Source: Acanthosoma haemorrhoidale
Taxonomy: Eukaryota > Arthropoda > Insecta > Hemiptera > Acanthosomatidae
Assembly: GCA_930367205.1 (NCBI GenBank)
Contig: OV884011.1
Span: 125,879,910 to 125,943,909, forward strand
Direction of reading: 5' to 3'
DNA length: 64,000 nt
Part shown: one piece after another, positions 1 through 12,688 of the stretch
Layout: every line of letters starts with the position of its first letter
Position numbering within the stretch: the first letter of the stretch is position 1
Translations under genes and position numbers: made by a program
The notes under the pieces: generated by a model
Database searches by the model: none
Told to the model about the DNA's origin: nothing
Seen by the model: only the letters and a program-made list of their open reading frames with translations

Positions 1-935
1 ACTCTCTCTTGCTTAACAGCGTGAGAGCATTGTCCCACTTTAACGATTATAACACACTTATTATATATGAACGTGAAAAGTCAGAAGTTCTTCGACCGTG
101 AATGTCTTTAAAAGATGCAGTCCACCACAATGGCTAGAATATAATTTATAGACGATGTCGATGACCCACTGCGAGCAGTTGAAAAATTCATGACGGGCAC
201 GAGTTCTTCCTCTTCCTGTCTAAGAGGACAGCAAATATTAAACTAGTAATAATGTACGAGTTGTGTACTTCTCTAAAGATCGACTGTGAAGGTTTTATAA
301 AGATCATTACTTCTTAATTTAGTATTCAATTTTATGCAAAATAAATACTTTCTCAAATAAATTAAGTTTGTCAAATATAAGTTTCACACGGTAGGGTTTC
401 GAGGATCTTGCTGCCTTTCTGTACTCCTTGTCAATTAATTCCCATAGTTTTATTGAATTATCATATTAACATAAAAAACAGTTTGAACGCGCCCGTTTGA
501 ATTTTACTACATAGGAATTTTCCACCTCGGCCACAGCTGTACATATATAAACAAAGATATCTATTAATCTATTTTTTTGTGTTTTTGTATTTATAGTCCA
601 ATAATAACCGCAATATAGTGTACATTTTCTTAATCAGCCCGTCGAGATCTTTAATTTTCTAAAACTCCAGATCTTTAATTAATCCTACACAGATTGCTAG
701 GGGAAAAACTGTTTATTATTACACTAATTAATTGATTAATGACTAATTATTTTTCATATGATTACTTTTATTTTTAGCACCATCGGCAAACAACCATCCA
801 CGTAAACAACGCCTCTGATAAATCACCGCTGTAGTTAAATTTGTGACACAACTTGACTGTTAATGACTTTGTGTAATTGCAGTTCAAATATGTAAACCGT
901 GTATTACTTTAATTATATTTAGTATATTTTATATT
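1..935. other. AT-rich intergenic sequence
   Basis: No open frame of note, no repeat family shared with the rest of the window and no RNA gene were recognised here. Confidence 0.5.
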
Positions 936-939
936 AAGC

Positions 940-1690
940 CACAGGTAAGCTTTCGTTAGACTGCACGCAGACCAACGACTCGGTTTCCCACGGGACTCGA
1001 ATCGAATGTTCTGCGAACGGCATTCGCCCGGTACAGCTCTATAGATACCTGACTGACTAGCTTCCTGAATCTTCAACTGATCGCTAGGTGATAGCTTCTC
1101 CGAATAGCCTCTGACCTGTAGAGTACCTCAAGAAGCAGTGCTCTCCTCAGTTTTATGCAACGTGTATACGTCTGGGATTGTCGGACCCGGTACAAAAACA
1201 CCACGGTTGCTGCTTTCGCCGATGACATCGCGGTGTACAGCATCAGCATTAACGTCAAGAGAGCTCTTAGACAGTCAGAATCAGCTTGTAACCAGATCAT
1301 CTGTAAATTGGGGAAGCTCAACATCGCTGTGAACGTGGGTAAGACAGACTGCGTAATTTGTATTTATTTCAGAAGGGAAATAAACCACTGCCTACTAAAT
1401 ACACTTTAGTAGCGCAGCAGGACTCCTGCGAACATCCTCGTAAATTTGGGCACAGAATGGATCGATACCCCCGTTTTAGTGGCCATTTTGCTAACTTAAA
1501 ACACATAAAAGGTCTTACCGGATTACGCACTTACTAACTTCCCCCAATTTGTCTCTGCGCCCCAAGCTTATGATTTATATAAGCATACTTAGGACGGCTC
1601 TGCTGTACGGTGCACCGCTTTTTAGTCACTGACTAAAGTGACAGCAAAGTGACTCCAACAATTTCAACCAATCTACCAGGGGTTAGCAAT
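940..1690 (+). mobile_element. Jockey-like non-LTR retrotransposon fragment (copy A, RT C-terminal half)
   Basis: This is a decayed piece of a Jockey-clade reverse transcriptase. The frame around 1155-1409 holds the RT catalytic box as AAFADDIAVYS followed by VKRALRQSESACNQI. The same segment occurs in the minus-strand copy near 33.5 kb (IAFADDIAVYSSKMSAKRAL), so the family is internal to this window. The preceding palm sequence (about 950-1150) can be aligned only with frameshifts. The tail (to about 1690) matches the post-RT region of the copy at 13.36-13.65 kb, for example the segment meaning TAVRCTAF. Both ends are truncated and many stops are present, so it is inactive. Confidence 0.75.
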
Positions 1691-1699
1691 TACTAAGAC

Positions 1700-4380
1700 A
1701 AAAATGCAGAGAGGCAGACTGACATAAAGGTAAAAAAATAAGGCTTCTGGCTTTGAAAAAAATGAATAAAACCCTAAATATAAATATTATTTGATTAAAC
1801 GATATTTTGTTTAATTTATGATACGAATGTTCATTAATTATCTCCTTATTGGATGTTCGTAAAAGGTGGGCTATAGTAATTTCCGCTCAAATTCCCCATT
1901 TTCAATTGCTAATTTAATAGTTTGTAAAATGTCATCTGAGGTCTGATTTACCGCAGAAAATAATTCATTTGTGAATGATCTAAACTTGGCGAGAAAAGGT
2001 ATTCACTTTAAAAATTGATTAACAACCTTAAGTTGGTAAAATTAAAACCACCAGTAGGTCTCAAAAAGATCTCAAATGTTCAGAAATAGTTTGAATTAGA
2101 GCTAGAAACTGAGTATCCTACCCTTTAAGATATGCAAACATTGCATTGATATGCATCTATTATAATAGTAGCTCCTTTCATAAGCTTTTTAAGAAAGCTC
2201 GGCCTTTTTCAGTTTTTTTTTTTAGGCAGGTACGATATCTAAGAAGGTGATGTATAAAAATAATTCAAAATTGATGAGTTGACAGCAAAAATGGATTCAA
2301 GCTTTCAAGCTGATTAATAATATGTACATTACCGGGGGGGGGGGGGGTAGTATTGAACTACAGCTGGTTAAAATTCCATTAAACTCATGTTAGCAACTTT
2401 AACAAATCGTCGTTACTTTTGATAACTTTGGATGATGTCTAGTAATTTATTTTATCTGGTAGTTTATTTTATAGTATTGTTTTTAAGCTAATTTTTTTAG
2501 CTTTTACGTTGTTTGATTTTACGTGTGCATGAATTGATTTTTTCATTAGAATTTAATTTGCAATTACATAATATCGACCAAGGTTAGACAATATGTAAAT
2601 AGGCCCTTTCCTCCTGAAGGTTAGCAGAGAGACTGAAGGGTTTGACCTAGGCTTTCAAGTCCACTGTTGACGGTTATCGACTATGGCACTATCATGAATA
2701 ATTGATCAAAGTGGACACTGGTAATGGTCGTCGTATACGTTTTGGTCGATCACGATCTACCTTTTTTTTTTCTTGTTAATAACTCTGACCTCAAAATTGG
2801 CGAAATCCAAGAATATCTTACATGTACCATTGAGGACATGGAAGTTCAGGGATTGTTCACGATTAGGTTTATATAAATGAGATGGTTAAAATACCCTGAC
2901 AAAGATGGTTATGTTTCTCAAATATGTAAATTTGTTTTCACAGCTCTTATATTAAAAATTGATATTAAAATAAGCAAAGCCTTTTTATTTTTTGGGTTTT
3001 TTTTTTATTATTACTTACCTTAGTTATAATTTATCTTTCTATTTATAAAAAGTTCAAATGCAGTAGTAAAATTAATTTATGTGTTATATTTATAGTTTTT
3101 TTTAGTTGGTCGTTGAATTTGTATAACATTAATTAATAAAGACTATTAATGAAACATAAAAGAAATAATGATAGCAGAAACTCTAACCAAAAAACAAAAC
3201 ATAAAGTCATGTGCTAATTTTCTCCTAGAGTTTATGAAATAATTTTGTTTGGTTTTTCACTAACATTGTTTTAAAAGAGGAAATAAACACATTGTATATA
3301 AAACATAAAGGGCCCATTGATGGGAAATACCTTTCAGTTAACGATTTGGAGGCGGGCTTTGGCTTTTTCATGGTATGATCGAAGAATGCATGGTTTTTAC
3401 ATATATTCTCAATCATACCTAATGTCCTACTAAACAATATCTATAAACACGGCCTGACAAGTGTGCCTCCTGGACTCCGACCGGTTCCAAGTAGCCTTGT
3501 CTCTGCTTTTGTCTTTGTGGAACAAACACATAAACACTTTGTTGATCCTTATCTGAGAGGCCAGGTGCCCATTTATGGTCATTAATAAATCATTTAATTG
3601 TAACTAAAAAGTAAAATTATAATTTTTAATCCTATTAACTTGGGTATCAAATTAAATATTTTGACGACTTGGTTAATAATTTGTATCATTTTTTGGTACT
3701 TTAATGGACTATAGTTAAAAGGCATTAACATTTCTTCGCGTGACACGTCAGACATAATGACAAGCGAATTCAGTGAGAAGAAGGGCTTTTTCGAATCGCC
3801 AATTATGGCATATGTTTTTGAAACCTTGATGTATGCGTTGCTTGGCTTGAAGGGGTTCTACGAATAATAAATAAATTAATATAGATATTACTCGTGCTCA
3901 TAGTAAACTGATCTACAGAGAACACTACATAAGACAGAACATAAGGATGCACACGGGGTAACAGGATTCCAAGTAGAGATCAGTAAATAATAACTTTATT
4001 CTTACTTAGAACCTTGACTCAGAGAATGGTCAAAAACATGGCCTTTAGTAACACGATGGGTAAAGTATGACTCATTGTTGTGGTAAATGATGTTTTTCAT
4101 GTCCCTTCCTATTAGAGGAACAGTCTACGCCACATTCAATCGATGCTATGACTTTGTACTCTAATAGTGAAATCATTACCATTCAATCCTATTCACATGG
4201 TCTGCTTATTTATATCGTTAATATATATATTGAGGTACATTTTTGGTTTACGAGTTTCTTGGAGTTAAAAACCAATATTCACCTCAACGCAAACATATTA
4301 TATTCAATTAATACAAAAAAGTCGTTTATAAACTCTCCCAACCTCTAAATCTAGACTTTACCTGTTCCTTATCCCCCTCC
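1700..4380. other. Intergenic sequence without recognised genes
   Basis: AT-rich non-coding sequence. It contains a run of 14 G at 2334-2347 and several short A or T tracts. Small frames at 3225-3437 (minus) and 3757-3867 (plus, 36 codons) show no recognisable motif, and I do not call them genes. Confidence 0.5.
2334..2347. repeat. Homopolymer G tract (14 G)
   Basis: Fourteen consecutive G in otherwise AT-rich sequence. It is a simple repeat and could form a G-quadruplex-like structure on the plus strand, but no neighbouring feature suggests a role. Confidence 0.9.
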
Positions 4381-4384
4381 AATC

Positions 4385-4767
4385 TAACAATTCATAGTTC
4401 ATCATTATTATTATGTTTATTTATTTATTTTTCAATCATCCCGGCTACCTTTCACGCTCTTGTCCCCCTTCTAATAATTCCTGTGCTCTTTATTTTTTTT
4501 TCATCTCTACTCAATAATCTTTTTTGTTACAATCTAATGTTGTTGGTTCTTTATAGTCATCCACCCTCGGTAGACTCTCACTACCTTCCTGATTCCACCC
4601 GCCTCCTTTAGGCATTCCACACCCTATATCCTTCTCATCCATCCTTCAAATGGGGGACTCCCCTTAGTGAAAGGCACTCATTAGCCCAAAATAATTTTCC
4701 TTTATTTTTCCCATATCCTATTTTTATAAGTTTGAGAGCTAAGGAAAAAAAAAAAAAAAAAAAAAAA
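4385..4767 (+). mobile_element. Non-LTR retroposon 3' end with A tail
   Basis: The segment from about 4621 to the A run at 4745-4767 matches 54278-54418 almost base for base (shared landmark: GGGGGACTCCCCTTAGTGA) and both copies end in a long A tract. The upstream pyrimidine-rich sequence (4385-4620) probably belongs to the same 3' UTR. This is the pattern of a 5'-truncated insertion made by target-primed reverse transcription. No coding sequence is retained, so the parent element is not identified. Confidence 0.65.
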
Positions 4768-4825
4768 TCTCACACGTACATAGCACCTTTATTTACAGAT
4801 TATCAAATCTGTGAAATCTTAAGTA

Positions 4826-4915
4826 TTTCTTTGTCAGCTAGACATTCCTTTTTTGTTCCTTCTTGTTATTCTTAAGGTACAATGTTCCAGAAATGGAATG
4901 GGGACAATGTTTTTC
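4826..4915 (+). repeat. Fragment of a dispersed 3' UTR repeat
   Basis: The stretch with GTCAGCTAGACATTCCT and CTTGTTATTCTT, followed by a GGGGACAATGT block, recurs in reverse orientation at about 32445-32520. It is probably the 3' UTR of a non-LTR element. It lies just downstream of the A tail at 4767. Confidence 0.5.
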
Positions 4916-5039
4916 ATTTCAGTTCAAGAGTACTCAGGCCTGCTACACGCATATACACGAAGTTTGATATTCATGACATACCATATGATACAACACATCA
5001 AGCAATAACGCTTGAGTATCTTAGTAAAACACGGCCAAC

Positions 5040-5890
5040 CTGCTAATTAGCCCTGTTGATAGCAAGCCCCTCTCATAAATAATATTGCTCCTCAAATCCA
5101 CTTCCATCATCTAGTGGTTGAAGAAAAAAGCAAAGCAGGCTTTGTCCGGAAACTAGCCTCATGGCTGAAATTTATGGGGTAGCCATTTAACACATAACAT
5201 GATTCATTATAACAACATGAGGTTATTACCGAAGTAGAATACTCAATGGGGATCACCATTGGTTGCGAAACCGAAAAGAGATAATACATTTAGGTTATTT
5301 GTCAATTACAAAAGCCCGGTCAACCCTCAACTCCAAGGTTCCCATTATGCTATATCTAACATTTAAGATATTCCAAACAGCCTTCGTAATTTGGAATATT
5401 TTTGTTTTATTGATCTATTCAAGCCATTTCGGCATGTTACAGTTGAAGAGGAGAGTGAAATAATACAGACATTTTCAACACATAGGAAGACATACAAAAT
5501 GAACCGCCTTAGTGTTGCATTCAAGACGGCACCCAGTGAATTTAAACACATTATCAAAAGCATTTTATCTGACTTGGATTGAGCGACATACTCTCCTACG
5601 AGCATTGCAGGCATTTTTGGACCGCCTCGGGCCTTCAATTTACATGCTAATAAAACTAAATTCACATTTTTCAAACTAAGACATCACACCTTGGCTATGG
5701 GCAAAAATAGGATTTCAAAATGTCCAGAAAAAATTAAACGACGACCCACGATCGTTACGTATTATTCCCAATTTATCCCCAACCTATCAACAAACAATAC
5801 TGCACTTGGAGACCTTCTAGCAAAAAGTTTGTTTTGACTTCAAGCTGTGAATCATCATTGTGACAGTTTAAAAACTTGTAATTTTTGACC
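5040..5890 (+). pseudogene. Ty3/gypsy reverse transcriptase fragment
   Basis: A decayed gypsy-type RT. Conserved blocks can be read in order with frame changes: a fingers block with VNPQL near 5320; FKPFRHVTVEEESEIIQTFS followed by THRKTYKMNRLS (about 5415-5510); TAPSEFKHIIKSILSDLD (5528-5581); then ANKTKFTFFK and KNRISKCPEKIK (5645-5740) and YYSQFIPNLSTN (about 5760-5795), typical of the RT thumb and connection. The active-site YxDD block is missing between about 5581 and 5640. In-frame stops and missing gag, protease and integrase make this a relic. Confidence 0.75.
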
Positions 5891-5899
5891 CTTCCATAC

Positions 5900-7700
5900 C
5901 TTTTGTTCTTGACGACGCCGGACCGATGGGTACAGTAGCAGTCCACTCACATCTAATAAACAGCGTGGAGGTGAAGTCCAGGTGATGCTCGGATCAAATA
6001 GTTTAAATTTAGACCACAAACCACGATCTGTGATCAATACTTATTGGAGAAAATAATACGTAATTTCTTTGCTGAAAAATATAACCTCTATATTTATCCC
6101 TGCTACCCTAGGTCCCAACTTGCCACTTAATCTATTTATTTTCTATGAGCAACTATAAGTATTTTTTGATAAAAAATAAATAAGCCCTTACTGCAGAAGT
6201 ACTGCATTTTAAGGAGGTTGTGGTTTCGTAACTAAAATCAGCTAAGGTATAGTCTAAATGATTTTCACTGGTTATACATTATTGGCAAAAGGCAAAACCG
6301 GTATGTCCAGTATGTGGGAAGATTCACCGGTAATGGACACATTAGATGATCGATTTTCCCGTCATCCCTCTTCCCTCGGGTAGATAGACCTCGCACTTGA
6401 ACATCCGACTGTTTGTTGAGCGACTGTCTTAGCAACGGCTAACAACACATCCACGGCTAACAACACATCCACGGCTAACTTTAGATTATTTACGTTTTTA
6501 CATAATTATTTCTCAAGATTTTATTATTGAGCTATGAAATCCTCAGTAACTCAACAAGGTATTGATTATCAAGTTTGTATTATTTCCTGAAGCGTATGAA
6601 TTGGGAAATAAAATATTGAATGAGTAGTAGTAATCGAATCCATTAAATTTTTGAAGGCAACATTACTTTTCTATTATTAATCTTTCATCAGCATCCGTTT
6701 CCGTTTGTGGCCCGTCATCGATTTGGTCCTAAAGAAACGTTAAATGAATTATGTTTTATTTATATTTATTGAAGCAAGTTTTCTCCGACAGCTTGTGGTT
6801 TATATTCCACAGGTTGGTATAAAATCTAACTATCTGGATATGACTCGTAGGATGACCTCATTGTTAACAGAAATACAGTCAAATATGATTGTTTGTTAGG
6901 TGTGTTGCTGCTATAGTTGGATTTTTTTTACTCTACAAACGAAAAATACAAGAAACTATACAAGCTAGGAGGATAGAAGAGTAATGGCCTAAGGGGTAAG
7001 GCCTAAGGGAAACTACTATGGCCCAAGTGGTGGGGATGGTAATTCCAGTAAGCAGCCATATGTAATAGCACCACTTTTCCAAGTTGAGTGTTTATATATA
7101 TTATTCTTCAAAATATTTCATTTATAAAATCGGTGTACATACCAGCATAAAAGGCTTGCTTTATATTATTGTCACATCAGGCAATAATTTTGTTTGAATT
7201 ACTTGTATGAAATAATTGTAATAGTTCTGTTTTGAGTGAAACGTTTACATAAATACTACATTTACATATAAAATTTGAAAAAAAATTAAATATAAATAAT
7301 AATAGTAAAGTAAATTTTTTTCAAATATTTGTTTTGAAGCATATTTGTAAAAGTAGATTATTTAATCATCCCTCGATTCTGTAATCTTATAAAACTGGCA
7401 GACAATGAAGGCTTGGCTACTAGTCAAGGGATCACTAACGCTAGTTTCAAATCTAATACTACTGTAGTGACTGGCTGTTTCGCTCACCACAGTCCACAGC
7501 GTATAAGTGGGCATACGAGAGTATAGTGCTAAATAAAATTTATATGCGTTTATATATATATAAGTTACGATTAGACTGAACAGTATTGTAAAAAGAGTGA
7601 GGAGGTGAAAGCAGAACACATTGTCATTGAACACATGGTCACCTAGATTTGTATTCATGTTATTTTCCTATTAACCACAACCTGTATTGTCGAGTAGCAC
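5900..7700. other. Intergenic sequence without recognised genes
   Basis: AT-rich non-coding sequence with one short tandem repeat (6435-6479). Some minus-strand frames near 5.9-6.0 kb and 7.4-7.7 kb are open for 60-98 codons but have no motif or splice context that I recognise. Confidence 0.45.
6435..6479. repeat. 18-bp tandem repeat, 2.5 copies
   Basis: The unit ACGGCTAACAACACATCC occurs twice in perfect tandem (6435-6452, 6453-6470) and is followed by a half unit ACGGCTAAC. Confidence 0.9.
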
Positions 7701-7798
7701 GAACTCCTTCAAATGCATCTGCGCATAGCAGAATGAGGAGAAAGTTTCTTATAATATTTTCATTGTATAACTTCAAGGGGTTTAGAAAAAAAAAAAAA

Positions 7799-7975
7799 TC
7801 TGTAAATCATTCTCCCGACGACTAGCTAACGGATGACTTGCTGCTGCGCTGATTTTCAAGAACTTGGCCTTCTCATTTATGAAACCCTCTGGACCTCTCT
7901 TTTCCTAGCCTCGCTATGTTTTAGTCCGGCCTCGTCAGACCCCACACTCTCCTAGTGGGATTCTCTGGCCAATTC
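7799..7975 (+). mobile_element. LTR R/U5 fragment preceding a CsRn1-like pol
   Basis: This matches the 3' part of the LTR at 14857-15332: TCTCCCGACGACTAGCTAAC, the GGCCTTCTCATTTATGAAACC block and CGCTATGTTTTAGTCCG. The match begins at CTGTAAATCATTC, about 25 bases downstream of the TATAAATAG of the intact LTR, that is, near the expected transcription start. U3 is absent. It is followed directly by the end of a gag-like frame. Confidence 0.7.
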
Positions 7976-7984
7976 AATGAGCAG

Positions 7985-10709
7985 ACGAAAAGAAAACAGG
8001 TCCTCTCGGCGATACCGGACAAGACATGACAGATTCGGTAAGGATGCATATCGGTGTCGCAGGCCATGTAGGTGGGTCGACGACATTACCCCACCAGTGG
8101 GAACCTAGATGCCGCCATGGTCAGAGCGGTACCCATGGCAGGCCTAACCTTTCGCCGCCTATTCGTTACGGACGTCCGCACACGGCAACACTACTTGATT
8201 GATACAGGAGCAGCTATCTCCGTACTTCCCCCGCCAAAAATAAAGAAGGCGATACCCTCCGACTGCCAACTCTACGCCGCTAATTGACGTGCCATTCCAA
8301 CGTATGGAGAAGTCAACAGGAACCTTGACCTAGCCATGCAGTGGATCATTAAGTGGAACTTTATAATGGCAGATGTTCAGCAACCAATCCTAGGTGCCAA
8401 CTTCCTGGCAAATTATTACCTATTGATAGATCTTCAGCACCACCAGATGATCGATGGCATTACTGGTCGTCGTGCCACGACAAGAACAAAGGTCGCTACG
8501 CTCTCCGTGATATCAAGCATACGACCCGACAACAAATACGCCAACCTCTTGCGGTGCTACCCTCAGCTCACACGACCACACCAACCTATGAGCTCAGTTC
8601 TGCTAACAAAGGTAGAACACTACATAGAAACTCGTGGGCCACCCGTTTGCAGCAAGGCTCGTCGATTAGCACCAGCAAAATATCAAGCCCCCAATGAAGA
8701 GTTCCAACATATGATGGACGAAGGAATTCGTTGGCCCTCAAACAGCCCTTGAGCAAGCCTTCTTCACATTATTACAAAGAAGGACGGAACAATACGTCCC
8801 TGTGGAGACTACCGACAACTGAACAACAAAACCATCCCAGACCATTATGGTGTGCCCAACATTTCTGACTTGAACAACCAGTTGTTGGCACTACCATATT
8901 TTCAACACTCGATATCAAAAGAGCTTACCATCACATTCCGGTAAACCCTCAGGACATCCCTAAAACGGCTATTATCAACCCCTTTGGACTTTTTGAGTTT
9001 CTCCGGATGACGTTCGGACATCGCAACGCCACCCAGTCGTTCCAAGGGTATATGGACAACATTTTTAGAGATCTACAATTTGTTTTTGTATACCTCGATG
9101 ACATACTGATCGCTTCGGCCAACGAAGAGGAACACCAGCGTCACCTGGAAATAGTCTTCAGTCGTCTGGCTGCTCAAGGGCTAGCCCTTAAAATCGCGAA
9201 ATGCGTGCTAGGACAGCCCGAGGTCGGATTCCTAGGGTACCATGTCTCACCCCAGGCATCTTTCGATCGCCAACTAAAGTACAGGCAATCTTAGATTATC
9301 CCCGACCTACTACGATACGGGACCCCAGACGTTTTCTCGGAAAGGTCAACTTTTCTCGCCGATAATTACCTAACGCAGCTGAACACCAAATGGTACTTAA
9401 CATCTACCTACAAGAGGCCAAGAAAAATGACCGTACCATCATCAACTGGACCGAAGAAGCTGCTAGCGCTTTCGAGGAAACCCTCAGAACTCTGGCAAAC
9501 TCCGCCCATCTCGCTCACCCATCAACAGATGGGCAGCTCATCCTAGCCACTGACGCTAGTGACACAGCAATGGGTGCAGCACTACAAAAGATGAAAGGTG
9601 GAGTGCTACGACCCATCGGCTTCTTCATCCACGCTTTCAACACTGCTCAGTCCAAATATAACACCATCGATAGAGAGCTATTAGCTATCAATGAAGCAAT
9701 AAAATATTTTCGACAGCTTCTCGAAGCGCGGGAGGTTATCATATACACAGACCACAAGCCGCTCACACACACCATGGCCCAGCAAAGTGACACTTCCTGC
9801 CCACGACGTATGTGATACCTAAATTACATAGCCCAATTCACGACAGATATACGCTATTTTAAGGGTGAGGACAATGTCGTGGCGGAAGCCCTCTCGTGCA
9901 TAGGAGCCGTCTGTGTCCCAGAAAATTTTTAAAAGTTACACACTGCTCGAGTAGAAGACCAGGAATTGAAAGAGTTCAGGGAACAGAACGCCACATGCAG
10001 TTTGGAGCCCGTCAACATCCCCGGCTGTAATATTTCTCTCAATTGCGAGACCTCATTGGGGGAGCCAAGGCCTTATTTACCTTAGGGCTTTCGAAGATCC
10101 ACCTTCGACTAGCTGCACAACCCCTAGTCACCCAGAAGTAGAAGAAGTCGAAAAATGATAAGCCAAAGGTTTTTTGGCCGGGTATGAATGCCGATGTGGC
10201 TCGATGGGCACGATATTGTATAGCAAGGACCTCAAAAGTCCACCGCCACACCATAACCCCTCCAGGGAAATTCGCGGACGCCGGAAGGTTCGAACACGTA
10301 CATATCGACCTCTTAGGGCCACTGCTAACGTCAGAAGGACAGAAGGAACTGAACGCTGGCACCGCTCGCTTAAAGCCGCACTAACCGCTAACCGCCCACT
10401 CACAACACCGTCAGTTGACGCAGAGTCTGCCAGCAGTCCTGCTCGGCATGCGAAGTGCGATCAAGGAAGACCTCGGGTGCAGCGTTGCTAAGCGAACTTA
10501 CAAAAAACCCTTACACCTTCCGGAGAGTTACACCAACACGAGTGGATCTTGACGTTCGACGCTACATCGCAAACACCGGGAAGACACGAAGAAAACGTTC
10601 GTTAGCAAAGACCTCAACGACGGCACACACGTCTTCGTTCGACAAGAACACCGGCGTAGCCTTGAACCACCGAGGTACTTACTTACAACTTGAGGTTCAC
10701 CACTGACTA
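7985..10709 (+). mobile_element. CsRn1-like Ty3/gypsy retrotransposon pol, decayed
   Basis: The domains read in order. A short gag tail (RFGKDAYRCRRPCRW, about 8030-8075) is followed by a retropepsin with the catalytic box YLIDTGAAISVLPP (about 8192-8235). The RT holds [31 protein letters not shown] and the active site [13 protein letters not shown] (about 9080-9118). RNase H has LATDASDTAMGAAL (about 9544-9585) and YTDHKPLTH. The integrase (about 10170-10500) has a first-Asp box HIDLLGPL and a Glu box [20 protein letters not shown] plus YLDDILIAS points to the CsRn1 clade. Most of gag is deleted. Frameshifts and stops fall at about 8287, 8750, 9294 and 9815, and the integrase stretch with the second catalytic Asp is deleted near 10340. 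The element is inactive and its 3' side is fused to a Jockey copy at about 10710. Confidence 0.85.
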
Positions 10710-12236
10710 CAAGTGATCCCAGGCTTCACCACCTGACAGTTAAGGTAAATTTGGGGAAACCCATTTACCTAAGCGCTCTATACAGAAGGCCGTACGCGTC
10801 TCTCCGGGAGTATTCAGCCCTGCTTCACGCATGTGCGCAGAGTGCCTAACCACTGGCTGGTGGGAGATCTCAATGCGAGACACACGCTGCGGTACAATAC
10901 CGCAACAAATAGGGCTAGGGAACTCCTGGTGAGAACGCCGTTTACGGTCGTTCACCCCCAGACTTTTACTTTTCAACAAAAAGGTAACCCGCAGGCTACC
11001 TCGACAATTGACTTACTACTAACAAGGCAACCCCACCGTATCACTAGTTGCACCGCCGTTGACTTTATAACCTCTGACCACAGACAAGTACTGTACGCAG
11101 TAGATGGTAAAGTGGTGACCCCTCGCCCACTACCGTCGTGCCGACTAGGAGCTTTATCGGTTGCAAATTTACCATAACCTCCATACGGTACCAGTTCTCC
11201 GCACAAAAGAAGAAGTAGATCTTCACCTAACTTTTATAACTGATTTGATCATAGACGCCGCAGACACTGCGATCCCGAAGTTCACCCCCATGCCACCTTC
11301 CCTGCGACCACCTCCAAACCATATTCTTAAAATTATTGCCTTGCGCATAATTGTAAGAATAGATGATACAGGACGAGAGATCAGCAAGCTAAGGTAGTTG
11401 TGAATTCTCTCACAACGCAAATCCGAGGCTTCATGGAACTCTGGAAAACAGCAAAGTGGCATGAGCGACTTCGTAGCACTGACGGCGATCACAGAAAGTT
11501 CTGGAAGCTGTTGAAGACTACAAAAGGAAAGTCAGCCACTGTCCGTCTTCGCAAAGGCGACAATGTTCTGACTGCTAAGCAACAGACAACAAAACTGGCC
11601 GACCACTACGCTAGGGATATTACGGCTAGGACGGGCTACTACCACATGCCTCCTCCGGTAGATGCTGAACAGAACAACATGTTTGTATCACCGAAGCAGC
11701 TCAAGGTGATTCTTCGCCGGTGTCAGGGAAACCGAGCAGAAGGGTATGGCGGGATACAAACAGTGCTGCTCAAGCAAATGCCTAGGAGAGGGATAGTACA
11801 ACCCGCAAACTTATACAACTCTTGTATAAGATTGCGGTACTTTCATGACACATAGAAACAAGCCATCTTGTTTCCATTACTCAAGCCAGCAAAGAGTGGA
11901 GACCACCCAGCCCACTACCGCCCGATCAGTTTGCTACCGAAGATGGGGAAATTTTTTGAGAAAATTCTATTGAATTATCTCAAAAATTACTGCTCGGAAA
12001 ACGACATTATTCTGCCAGAACAGACTGGATTTCAATCCAGTATGAGCGCAGAGCATCCCCTTCTGAAGGTACAGTCAGAAGCTAGCCATAACTTGAATAG
12101 AAATAGCCACGACTATGATTTCGATTGACTGCACTCAGGCATTCGACTCAGTGTCCCACGGGTCTGCACGGGACCGGGAACAACTCTATTCAATTCTGGC
12201 TAGCTTCCTGAACAACAGATCGATGCGGGTGCGGGT
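10710..12236 (+). mobile_element. Jockey-like retrotransposon, 5'-truncated (copy B, endonuclease and first part of RT)
   Basis: The copy starts inside the apurinic-type endonuclease (LHHLTVKVNLG region) and continues with the motif WLVGDLNARHTL (about 10850-10890) and STIDLLLTRQPHRI (about 11000-11050). The linker is shared with the copy at 62.65-64 kb (SLTTQIRGFMELWK; HRKFWKLLKTTKGK). The start of RT follows: QLKVILRRCQGNRAEGYGG and YRPISLLPKMGKFFEKILL (11905-11965). Several frameshifts occur (about 11160, 11400, 11855, 12128). Alignment to the family stops at 12236, where other sequence intervenes. The rest of this copy resumes at about 13361. Confidence 0.85.
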
Positions 12237-12651
12237 GGGTTATGTAATTTATGTACAGAGACTAGAGAAAATGAAATAGTGTACATATAATTAATCATAT
12301 TAAAATGAAACTTAATTATGTACACAGTACTTTTCATTTTTTTGTTTTAAACGTCTTCCTCGAATTATATCTTTATTGTAATCCATAACGTTGCAAATCA
12401 AAACTACATTCGGAATCATAAAAAAATATATTTTTCGCTTTTACGATAGCTTCACTAACACACTAATCGAGGATTCAGACAAACTACATGTAACTATAAC
12501 ATCAATTAGATAAGTGATGAAATAATTTTAAAAAATAGTCATAAAACTCATTTTTTTTAATGCTTTAAAATTCTTCACTAATCTGTCTGATCAACGTGTC
12601 AAGTTAATGAATTTTCCTACGGGATTTCAGTCTAAATTCTCAAAAATATTC
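12237..12651. other. AT-rich insert of unknown origin inside Jockey copy B
   Basis: Non-coding, AT-rich sequence between the break in Jockey copy B and the antisense RT fragment. It matches nothing else in the window that I can see. Confidence 0.4.
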
Positions 12652-12688
12652 TAGTATAATTCCTTTATTGTGCAATAATTACAATCTG
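12652..12688. repeat. 37-bp direct repeat, left copy
   Basis: Identical over 37 bases to 13324-13360. Read on the minus strand this is the 3' terminus of the RT fragment at 12652-13323. Confidence 0.9.

Noticed and set aside
3757..3867. 36-codon frame MTSEFSEKKGFFESPIMAYV...
   Set aside because: It looks protein-like, but it is short, isolated, without splice sites or a recognised family.
6290..6330. C2H2 zinc-finger exon (KPVCPVCGKIHR)
   Set aside because: A stop follows at once, the second His and finger spacing are absent, and there is no splice context.
8072..8287. Host aspartyl protease
   Set aside because: The DTGA motif is followed directly by gypsy RT and RNase H, so it is the retrotransposon protease.
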